From NCBI GenBank assembly GCA_028671895.1, contig CM053800.1, positions 10,561,886 to 10,625,885 on the forward strand: a stretch of DNA of 64,000 nucleotides. Reading direction: 5' to 3'. Positions 13,001 to 20,754 of this stretch are shown here, in pieces (position 1 is the first letter of the stretch; each line of letters starts with the position of its first letter). The position numbers and the translations under genes were made by a program. Origin of the DNA: Oenanthe sinensis. Its lineage: Eukaryota; Streptophyta; Magnoliopsida; Apiales; Apiaceae. Below the pieces are notes generated by a model. The model did no database searches. It saw only the letters and a program-made list of their open reading frames with translations, and was not told where the DNA came from.

Positions 13001-13583
13001 GAAATGATCCTAAACAAGATGCACCTGATAGGACAAAGCTAATAAGGTGGAATACAACCTTAAAATGTGCCTACTGTGGAGAACAAAAACACAATTCTAG
13101 GAGTTGCCCAGCTAAGGTCTGTTTTAATATTATCATTTTACTCTAATTTTTACTCTGTTTTAATTGTTCTCTGTTTGTGTTTTAGAAATTGGATAAAGAA
13201 AAAAATGATAAGGAAGAACAGGAAGCACAAGAAAAAGGAGTACAAGAACAAGAAGTACTCCCAAAGGTGACATATAATGATGCAAAAAAGATGAGCTAGG
13301 AGAAGGCCAAAATAAAAGAAAAAGCTAGAGTGAAGGCAGCACCTAAAAAAAATCTAGCATAAAGAATATGGCTAAAAATGCTAAAGTGAATAATCCAGGA
13401 GAAAGCCAGGGTGGTGTCTTTAATTCCTCATCTAAACCAACTACTGTGTCACATAGTCCACTTGGGATACAACCAAACAAATTCAGCACAACAAAGGCAT
13501 GTACTACTAGTTTGAAAAATTTGGAGGCAGCTGCTCAAGCAAGGAAGATTAATTTGAGCAAGAAGCCAACCTGGAAGATATAG
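10018..13583 (+). pseudogene. MuDR-type MULE transposase (broken)
   Basis: A first small exon (10018-10090, donor GTGAGT) splices in frame to 10321. The next exon encodes a plant PB1-like N-terminal domain (KFHFGGQF, YVGG, DVDEMS) and an acidic linker. After a frameshift near 10950 come the MuDR zinc-binding region (GMLFCSANSFRATVRKHA) and the transposase core, with DDE residues in GLDGCHLKG, FISDRQK and NNHCEVFN. A SWIM finger (LTGLPCYHAC; its first CxC is degenerate) is followed by a CCHC knuckle (CAYCGEQKHNSRSC). Introns with GT-AG borders are visible at 11915-12012, from 12193, near 12560-12640 and near 13114-13180. In-frame stops lie at 11267-11269 and 11744-11746, and the tail past 13270 carries further stops. 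The gene once catalysed cut-and-paste transposition of this MULE but cannot make a full protein now. The family assignment is secure. Confidence 0.88.
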
Positions 13584-14021
13584 TATAGTACAAGGTCATT
13601 AGTAACATTTATGTTACTAATTTTTTGCATCCAATTTATAGATGATATTACACTATAAAGTAGCCTATTTTTGGCATCCATTAAATGGATGATATTTATG
13701 TTACTTTTGTAACAATTATGTGTAATTGTTAATTTTGTAACATACTTTTTAAGTCTTTACTAACAGATATGTAGTAAATTACTGATAGGCTGCTAGGATG
13801 ACCAATTATGTATTGGTTTTTCACTATTTGCAACCCACTATATTGGGAAATGGCAATACAACTTTCAAGTATTTGACTAGTTCATTTCATTGGTTGTTCT
13901 TAACCTTGGAAGTGTATGATTTTATAACATTTACATCTTTTAGTTCTATATAAACTGTCTTTTTTCATTGTTCTTGCACTATAAAAATACATAACTTATA
14001 CACAATATTAGATTTGCAAAG

Positions 14022-14513
14022 ATGTCTACATGGAGCAAGCCAGAAAGTGGAATGGTTAAGGTCAATGTGAAGGGTATGTTTGTAAGGTCTCAAAGGAAGG
14101 CATCGATCGGTTGTATCATGAGAGACTCTAATGGTGACTGGATAAAGGGGTGTCAGACCATGATTGGCTTAGCGGTTCCACTAACTGCAGAGCTCTGGTC
14201 CATTTGCTATGGACTGAAGCTGGCTTGGGAGAATGGAGAGCAAGAGATTCTTGTTGAGTGTGAGTCCGAAGAAGCTGTGAACCAGGTATTATTCCCTGAA
14301 GAAGATGATGAGATGTACGACCTGATGTGCATGATCAGGCAGATCATGATAGAGGCATGGGACTTCTGTGACCTGGAGTACATCCAGGCTTCAGCCAATT
14401 TCCCAGCCGTGGAGCTTGCAAACCAGACCATTCATGGAGAAGGTGGCTTGGAGATTCTGGTTGAAGCACCTGCATCTATCCAAAGCCTCTTGGATGCAGA
14501 CAAGATGGCTTGA
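14022..14513 (+). CDS. RNase H-like domain protein carried by the MULE
   Basis: Intact frame of 163 residues between the transposase and the right terminal repeat. It has the pattern of the plant RVT_3/RNase H-like family: W-x-P-x-x-G-x-V-K-V-N-V near residues 4-16, GCIMRDSNGDW at 30-40, TAELWSICYGLKLAW at 55-69, and VECESEEAV at 78-86. The first catalytic Asp, normally in the NVDG context, is Lys17, and the Asp usually near residue 81 is Glu. Nuclease activity is therefore doubtful. Such domains are common in plant LINE-derived and host genes, so this may be a captured fragment. It is uninterrupted although the transposase beside it is broken. A C-run (14516-14528) follows the stop. Confidence 0.65.
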   Translation: MSTWSKPESGMVKVNVKGMFVRSQRKASIGCIMRDSNGDWIKGCQTMIGLAVPLTAELWSICYGLKLAWENGEQEILVECESEEAVNQVLFPEEDDEMYDLMCMIRQIMIEAWDFCDLEYIQASANFPAVELANQTIHGEGGLEILVEAPASIQSLLDADKMA

Positions 14514-14767
14514 AGCCCCCCCCCCCCTCATCTATCTACTTAAGCCATGTATTTTCTGCAATATTACTTATATCAATGGCTACTATTTCTGTGTTCATCA
14601 ATCCATTATAACTGCTATGTCCTAATGAAAAACTGCATTATTCGAATAAATCAAAATCAAAGAAAATTTGCATCAAACCATAAACTAATTTCATTAATCT
14701 TAAAGCTGCTCAATTACACACCAATCCGTTACAATTAATTACTACATAATTACTAGCCTAATCGACT

Positions 14768-15150
14768 CTAATAAGCTACATCTACATCTGATACAGTAGC
14801 ATTCCCAACACATAGAAAGATCAAAAAAACAAACAAGCAAAGAACAATCAGCCACTGTGAACAACCAGAAATCACAAATCTCTGTACTTCAATTCCTTCA
14901 TCATGCAAGCTTGCATTTTTTATGCTTTCATGTTCAAGAGCTCGAACTCTTGCTCTCAAACCACAAATAACATCTCCAATTTCATTCGAAACAGGGACAT
15001 CAATCCATCAAAAATATTTGCATCCACCCATCCCTTGAAAACAACCAACAAAACGACGTCAGGCATTAGAAGCAGTCCAAGCGGTTCTTTGGATAACAAC
15101 CCGACCACAATGACAATATTCAGCAATGGATCTCTCAAATTAGATCTGCT
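14768..15150 (-). pseudogene. GRF-type zinc finger / coiled-coil / membrane-tail protein (broken)
   Basis: Reading right to left, one frame gives CHCG, then RTAWTASN, RRF, a GC pair and YF-WID. This is the order expected for a GRF zinc finger (CxCG, then TS.TxxNPGR.F, then C, then W.D). An Arg/Glu heptad-like segment (LRARVRALEHES) and a strongly hydrophobic tail (WLIVLCLFVFLIFLCVG) follow. Two in-frame TGA codons interrupt the finger and no start codon remains. Small GRF-finger proteins with a C-terminal hydrophobic tail are often found near or inside plant MULEs; that association is general knowledge. The gene points toward the transposase, opposite in strand. Confidence 0.55.
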
Positions 15151-15318
15151 TTAATTTTTAAGGTTACAAATTTGTATTTGGGGGAGAAATTAGGTTACAA
15201 AATGAAACGGTTATGAGATTTGTATTGGGTTATCACCGTTGCTTGCCAAAGTGCAAAAAAAATCCACTGCAATTTTCAAAAAATTACTAACAGCTATTAA
15301 ATGGCCATTAACACCTAT

Positions 15319-15431
15319 ACACATTTTGCACCATCTTGTTAACTACAGGTACACAACTTGCTATTAGTGAAACTAAGACCACACACAATGCATAAAGGCC
15401 AAACTCCAGCCACACGTTTTACATTTTACTC
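15319..15431 (-). repeat. MULE right terminal inverted repeat
   Basis: Inverted partner of 9721-9833, ending CATTTTACTC directly before the second TTATTAATA target copy (15432-15440). Sequence between 15151 and 15318 is non-coding subterminal DNA. Confidence 0.95.
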
Positions 15432-15440
15432 TTATTAATA

Positions 15441-15945
15441 AGTCTCTCCGACTTAAGAAAGTCTCCCCGAGCTATTAAAGTCTTCCCCATCAATTTAAAT
15501 GATTTTTCATTTAATTCAAGAAGTCTCTACGACCTGTGATAGTCTCCCTGGAAAGTCTTCCCGAGCTCAAAAAGTCTCCCCGGAGTCAAGAAGTCTTCCC
15601 GAATGCACCAGAGAGACTTTTAAGTGTTTCTCTATATATATGAGATCAGTAGTTAACATTCAATCACTTCTATTAACATTCTATTCGAGCTAAAAAGAAA
15701 AATACAGAGCATTAATGTCAAATATTCTGTAGAAAATCTAAAGAGCTATTAGTGTTTATTCGAACTGATCTTGTAACACCCGTCAAGTTTAATATAAGTA
15801 TTTTACTTGAACTGTGTTTCTTTGATTATTATTTCATGATAATAATTAAATTTGTTTAATAAAAAATTATCCGAAACAGAATTATTAAATATTAGGGATT
15901 GTATTCAACCCCCCCCCCCCCTTCTACAATCATTTGGACCTAATA
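15441..15945 (+). repeat. E1 5' LTR, second part
   Basis: The LTR resumes after the MULE with a dense cluster of the E1 motif (AAGTCTCCCCGAG, AGTCTTCCCGA and variants, 15441-15620). A TATA tract at 15633-15642 follows, and then the transcribed end with a long C-run before CTTCTAC (15909-15925). The last bases, TAATA, replace the usual TAACA seen in E2. Excluding the MULE and one target copy, the LTR is about 1364 bp, similar to the 1438 bp of E2. Confidence 0.8.
15633..15642 (+). promoter_or_regulatory. E1 LTR TATA box
   Basis: TATATATATG directly downstream of the motif cluster, in the position expected for the LTR promoter. The distance to the LTR end is about 300 bp. Confidence 0.6.
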
Positions 15946-15959
15946 ATTGGTATCCGAGC
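15946..15959 (+). promoter_or_regulatory. E1 primer-binding site
   Basis: ATTGGTATCCGAGC immediately after the LTR. It matches the plant initiator-tRNA(Met) primer site TGGTATCAGAGC except for one or two bases. The other elements here have the canonical form, so E1 has mutated. Confidence 0.9.
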
Positions 15960-16145
15960 TATCTGATTGACATAAAAATCAAGATCCTAATATTTTTAAT
16001 TATTAAAAATTTGAAACTTTTAATTTATTAAAAATTCGAAACTTTTAATTTATTAAAAATTCGAAAAAATTTTAATTTCTTAAAAATTCAAAATCTCTTT
16101 AATTCCTAAAAATCTCAAATCTTTTTAATCTTCTATTATTTTAAG

Positions 16146-16612
16146 ATGAGTACTCAAAGAGTGAGTAGCATTAAAATTCCTCCATTTGATAAAGATAATT
16201 ATAATCTTTGGAAGAGGAAAATGACTTTGTTTCTTCGAACTGCAAACACTAAGTACAAGGATATTTTGAAGACTGGTGTTACTGTTCCAATAACAATCAT
16301 TCCTGAACATATGAAAGATGGTGTACTTATTCCGCACAGACAATTTGAAAAAGATATTTCTGAGTACATTGAAACAGAAAAGGAACTGGATTCGTTGGAC
16401 ACCAGCCTGTAGTTAATTTTGGTGGAATCCCTTGATCCCGGAATATACAATCATGTTGTTAATTGCAAAAATGCTAAACACATTTGGAAAACGATAGAGA
16501 TACTGAATGAAGGAACAGAAGAAGTGAGGAAGAACAGATTGGAAATCTTAACGTCTCAATATGAGCATTTTAGATCAAATCCTGGAGAAGGCATCCCTGA
16601 TGTTTTTGAGAG
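16146..16612 (+). pseudogene. gag: E1 gag, N-terminal part
   Basis: Starts at ATG 16146 and follows the same pattern as the intact E2 Gag (KIPPFDKDNYNLWKRKM, then a copia-type UBN2 gag domain). A TAG at 16410-16412 stands where E2 has CAG. The frame is then cut at 16612 by E2, whose target copy GAGAG is 16608-16612. Coding resumes in the same frame at 31026. Gag normally forms the virus-like particle; this copy cannot. Confidence 0.9.
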
Positions 16613-18050
16613 TGTAAAGCAAAATGTAACGTAAAGTAACATGTAACCGAGGTAACTAACTCAACACTACAAGTCGGTAACTTATATTAAAGTGAAGCAC
16701 GGAATCGACTGTGAATCGTTTATAAGTTGAATACGAAAGACCAAGATATTAGAGGAAACTTTGAAGACATTGAAGATCACTGAAAGAAGTTCATTAATAT
16801 GTTCAAGCCTCAGTGAAGAATAAAGTTGAAGTGGTTCAAAGGTTCTGAAGATAAAGAAGGTTTTGCTACAGAGAAAGCAGAAGATTTCAGTGAAGATAAG
16901 AAGCACTTCTTAACATGATGGAACAGGTCAATTGCATAGCAAAGAAGATGTGAAGATCAAGTTCTTGCTAGTCGATTGTGAACCAGACCAGTTGCACCAA
17001 TCGACAGCACAAAAGAGTTTGAGAACTGCATCACTGATTCAGAAGAATTGACCAGATACTGAGATGAGTAACCTAAGTGGTACGTGATTAAGCCCAGAAT
17101 AAATCAAGGTCGAATTAACCAGGAAATATTTATTTGACTTGGTTGCAGTGGAAGAAATTATGTTAAAGGGCTTAACACATTCGAAATATGGCTAAGTGAA
17201 TGAGACTGCAGAAGCTGTATCCAGAATCAAGCTGTTTCGTCTTATTCCTGTTTTGTCCTATTCACCAATGGTTAATAACCATCGGGTGAGTCAAATGGAT
17301 AAGCAAAGAAAAGCTATGCCACTTCCCGTTAGTTATTAACTATCGGGTAAAGAAAATAAAAGCAGCCATGAATTTCCGATAGTTGCTAAGAGCATGGAAA
17401 TTCCGATAGTTAATTTATTGGAAGATAATTCCGATAGTTAATATATCTCCGCTAGTTGCTCAGTTTGAAATAATTAATTTTATTTCATGAATTGTTTTAA
17501 GTGTTCGATAGTTATTTTACAGACTCATCGATACTTAACAATTACTCAGAAAATGTTCCCGATACTTAAGAGTAAACAGAAGTGAAGAAGCAACTTATTT
17601 ACTTGGCACAAAATGGGCCACGTATCAAGAGTTGAAAAAGTCTACACAAAAAGCAGCAAAGCATCGTCTTTGAGATTCATTCAGTTAACAGACGAAGATA
17701 CACAGAGCAATTTAAGAGAGAAACACAGAGAGCATTCAAGAGAAGTAAACACAGAAGCCATTAATTTTGTACTCAGCTGTTGTTACTTTGATTGTTCTTA
17801 TTAAAGCTTGTAATCTAACTGATGTACTAGTGAATCATTGTAACTAATCGAAAGATTAGATTTGTGGAGCACCTCAGGGTTTATATAAATCAAAAGATAT
17901 ATTCCCCGAACTGTTGTGTTATTGCATACCTTGTGTTTGATTTAATAACTGTTCGAACTGTATTAAGTCCATCAAGAACCATTCCGCGAATATTTTATAA
18001 ATTGGACAATATCGTATTCAACCCCCCTTCTACGATATTTGGGACTAACA
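16613..18050 (+). repeat. E2 5' LTR
   Basis: TGTAAAGC...GACTAACA, 1438 bp, with TG/CA ends. A cluster of CCGATAGTTA-type motifs and their partial palindromes (for example GGTTAATAACCATCGGG and TTAGTTATTAACTATCGGG) occupies 17264-17570. A TATA-like TTATATAAAT is at 17881-17890, and the block ACCCCCCTTCTAC lies 25 bp before the end. Small open frames inside it occur identically in the 3' copy and are not genes. Confidence 0.97.
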
Positions 18051-18064
18051 ATTGGTATCAGAGC
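18051..18064 (+). promoter_or_regulatory. E2 primer-binding site
   Basis: ATTGGTATCAGAGC directly abuts the LTR and matches the 3' end of plant initiator tRNA(Met), the usual copia primer. Confidence 0.95.
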
Positions 18065-18207
18065 TTACTGATTGAGTTTACAAATCAGGATCTATTGTTC
18101 GGACTTCAGTATTAAGCTTCTGGAATTTTTCACGAATTTTTTAATTTTCAAAATATTTCACTCAGAAATTGTTTTGAACTTTAAATAATTTTGAAAAATT
18201 CAATATC

Positions 18208-20754
18208 ATGAGTTCTCAGAAAGTAGGAAGTATTAAGGTTCCTCGGTTTGATAGAGCGAATTATAATCTTTGGAAAAAGAAGATGACCCTGTTTATTAAG
18301 GCTGCAAATCTATTGTACATGGGTATCTTAGAGAACGGACCGTTTATACCAATGAAGATGATTCCTGAATCTACAGTGGACGGAGTAAGAGTTCCTCAAA
18401 GGTCTACTCCAAAGGATCCTACAGAGTTCACTGATACAGAGAAAGAAATTGTTGCATTGGACACAGGCCTTCAGTTGATTATTGTTGACTCAATGGATGA
18501 AGACATGTGCCATCAAATTCTAAATTGTATATCTGGAAAGCACATGTGGGAAACCATCGAACTGATTATGGAAGGAACAGAAGAAGTAAAAGAGAACCGG
18601 TTGGATATACTTACATCAAGATATGAAGCGTTCAAATCTACTCCTGGAGAAACAATCACTCAAGTTTTTGAGCGATATAATAAATTATTAAATGAGTTGA
18701 GTATCCAAGGGAAGAACTATCCGTTAAGGGAAACGAACAGGAAGTTTATGTTGACTCTTCCACATCATGTTGAGCATAAAGTTTCTTCAATTAGAGAAAG
18801 GGACAACTTCAATGTCATGCCCCTTGAAAAGCTATATGGAAAATTGAAGACTTATGAAATGGAACAAGAACAGAGGTTGATTATCTATGGTTCCGGCTCA
18901 GTGGATAGTAAGAGTGCAGCACTAATGAAGACCACAAGTCTTGTGGCAGATGAAGTGAAGACTTCTGAAGCAAAGGTTGTTGAAACCAAGATTGGTAAAG
19001 AATTGATCCTTGAAGCTGAAATGGCTACAGAATCACAAGCTGAAGAGGAAGATGATTTTTATACATTGGAAGAGCTTGATGAGATGGAAGACAAATTTAT
19101 GGCGTACTTGGCAGGGCGTTTCAAGCATATAAGATTCAGAAGGAATCCCAAGTACAAGAAAAGTTTTGGTAGCAGATTTCAGAAGACAGGATCATTTTCG
19201 GGATCCAACTCAAGAGGTGGTTACAAGTCAAACATGGTAGACCGTAGTAAGTTCCGGTGCTACAACTGCAATGAACTAGGGCATTTCGCCACTGAATGTA
19301 AGAAACCGAAACAAGCAAAAGACAATAAGGTTTATGAGAAGAAGAGTTCATACGAGAAGAAAAGCTATGATGAATTAAAAAGGGAGAATGAGAAGTTGAA
19401 ACAGAGATTGGATGCTTTGGTTGCAAAACAACAAGGCAAGGCTTACATTGTTGAAGGTAGAAGCTGGGATGACACAGATTCTGAAGAAGAAGAATATGGA
19501 AATCTTGCATTAATGGCAGATACTTCAGAAGAATCTCCATCATCAGCACAGGTACCTATTCTCACCACTGTAGATATGTCTCTATCTGAATATAAAAATA
19601 CTGTTAATGACTTGAGTATAGAGATGTTTAACATTCATACAAGCATGCTAGCTTCTGAAGCAGAAAATGCTAGACTAGTTGCGAAGATTAAAAAGCTAGA
19701 ATCTGGAAAGGAACAACTAGAGCTTGTAGGAATCACAGTTAATGACCTTAAGGAAAGAAATGAATATTTAGAGAATAAGGTTATCTGTAATGCAGAGGTT
19801 GAGACAGCACTTATGGCTAAGATTTCTGAGCTAGAGTTAAAATTGGAAGCTTTTAAGAACTCAGCTAATATTGCTAAAGACATAATGGATAAGCAGAGCT
19901 TAGATAATAAGACATGTATAGGCTTTGACTACGATGAACATAAAAGGAAAAACAAGAAGGATAAAAGGAATGTAATTTTCAATGCTTCTAGTACTGTTTT
20001 ATTAGAAAATGAAAATGTTCCTTTTGTCATCAAGAAGAGTAGTAATCCTGTCTTTAAGATCTCACAATCAGAACCCTTAGACGAAGATACTATCGTATGG
20101 AAACAAGAAATGCTTGTTGAGGATGAATTAAAAAGAAAAGAAATTGAGGAAAGTATTGTAGAAGAAGTTACACCTAATGAGTCAGTTAAAATTGAATCTG
20201 TTAAAACTGAATTAGGTGGTAATAAGAATAAGTCAAAGAGTAATAGGAATGGGAAAGTAGGTGTTAAAATTGCTAATTCTGCTACACCTGCACCCACTGC
20301 ACCTAGGAAATTGTGTACTAATTGTAATTCTGCTGGACACCTTAGTCATGCATGTAATAAGGTTAAAGTAGAATCTAATATTCCTGTTGTGCAGAACATG
20401 TTTAGCATGAATAGTTCTCATTTGCCTTGTGGTATTACTGGATGTATGCCATGTGCTTTTAATATTATGCATGCTTATTTTAATTTGATGAATGCATCTA
20501 CTTCTAGTAATTGCATAGGAATACAAAGAAGCATGAATAAGAAAAAGGTAAGGGCAAAGACTGCTAGTCCTCCTAAGGTTAGGAATGAGACTCAATCTCC
20601 TAAGCCAAAAGACAAATCTGTCAAGGCAAAGGAACAAGATTCGAGTTCAGTCAAAATAGAACTTAAAGATGTTAAAACTAAACCTGTTACACCATCTACA
20701 AGAACTTCTAAATTTCTTGGACCCAAACAAGTTTGGGTGCCAAAGAAACCTTAA
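18208..20754 (+). CDS. gag: E2 Gag, extended Sirevirus type
   Basis: Frame of 848 residues beginning at the first ATG after the leader. An N-terminal copia-type Gag domain (FDRANYNLWKKKMTLFI near 11; UBN2-like to about 230) is followed by an acidic linker (EEEDDFYTLEELDEMED). A CCHC knuckle, CYNCNELGHFATEC, is near 351. Coiled-coil-prone Glu/Lys/Leu segments run from about 380 to 590. A second knuckle, CTNCNSAGHLSHAC, is near 702, followed by the distinctive CMPCAFNIMHAYFNLM and a Lys-rich tail ending VWVPKKP. Gag builds the cytoplasmic particle and its knuckles bind RNA. The length is about twice that of ordinary copia Gags, as expected for Sireviruses. The stop overlaps the start of the pol frame, which lies in the -1 frame. 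Confidence 0.95.
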   Translation: MSSQKVGSIKVPRFDRANYNLWKKKMTLFIKAANLLYMGILENGPFIPMKMIPESTVDGVRVPQRSTPKDPTEFTDTEKEIVALDTGLQLIIVDSMDEDMCHQILNCISGKHMWETIELIMEGTEEVKENRLDILTSRYEAFKSTPGETITQVFERYNKLLNELSIQGKNYPLRETNRKFMLTLPHHVEHKVSSIRERDNFNVMPLEKLYGKLKTYEMEQEQRLIIYGSGSVDSKSAALMKTTSLVADEVKTSEAKVVETKIGKELILEAEMATESQAEEEDDFYTLEELDEMEDKFMAYLAGRFKHIRFRRNPKYKKSFGSRFQKTGSFSGSNSRGGYKSNMVDRSKFRCYNCNELGHFATECKKPKQAKDNKVYEKKSSYEKKSYDELKRENEKLKQRLDALVAKQQGKAYIVEGRSWDDTDSEEEEYGNLALMADTSEESPSSAQVPILTTVDMSLSEYKNTVNDLSIEMFNIHTSMLASEAENARLVAKIKKLESGKEQLELVGITVNDLKERNEYLENKVICNAEVETALMAKISELELKLEAFKNSANIAKDIMDKQSLDNKTCIGFDYDEHKRKNKKDKRNVIFNASSTVLLENENVPFVIKKSSNPVFKISQSEPLDEDTIVWKQEMLVEDELKRKEIEESIVEEVTPNESVKIESVKTELGGNKNKSKSNRNGKVGVKIANSATPAPTAPRKLCTNCNSAGHLSHACNKVKVESNIPVVQNMFSMNSSHLPCGITGCMPCAFNIMHAYFNLMNASTSSNCIGIQRSMNKKKVRAKTASPPKVRNETQSPKPKDKSVKAKEQDSSSVKIELKDVKTKPVTPSTRTSKFLGPKQVWVPKKP

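Larger units (their letters stand above)
9721..15431 (+). mobile_element. Mutator-like transposon (MULE) with long terminal inverted repeats
   Basis: A 5711-bp element with 113-bp core terminal inverted repeats (9721-9833 and 15319-15431, only three mismatches; weaker similarity extends to about 150 bp). It is flanked by a perfect 9-bp target duplication TTATTAATA (9712-9720 and 15432-15440). Nine-bp duplications and long inverted repeats are diagnostic of the Mutator superfamily. Inside, in order, are a broken MuDR-type transposase gene, an RNase H-like ORF on the same strand and a broken GRF zinc-finger gene on the opposite strand. The stretch 13584-14021 and the sequence around a C-run at 14516 hold no recognisable gene. 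It lies in the E1 LTR, so it inserted after E1. Confidence 0.95.

Noticed and set aside
17264..17570. Could the spaced motif arrays be CRISPR-like repeats?
   Set aside because: Units are short, imperfect and irregularly spaced, occur in plant LTRs, and have no unique spacers of constant length or cas genes.
17613..18115. Small open frames in the E2 LTR (same in the 3' LTR)
   Set aside because: Identical in both LTRs and without domain or codon signal; they are part of the repeat.
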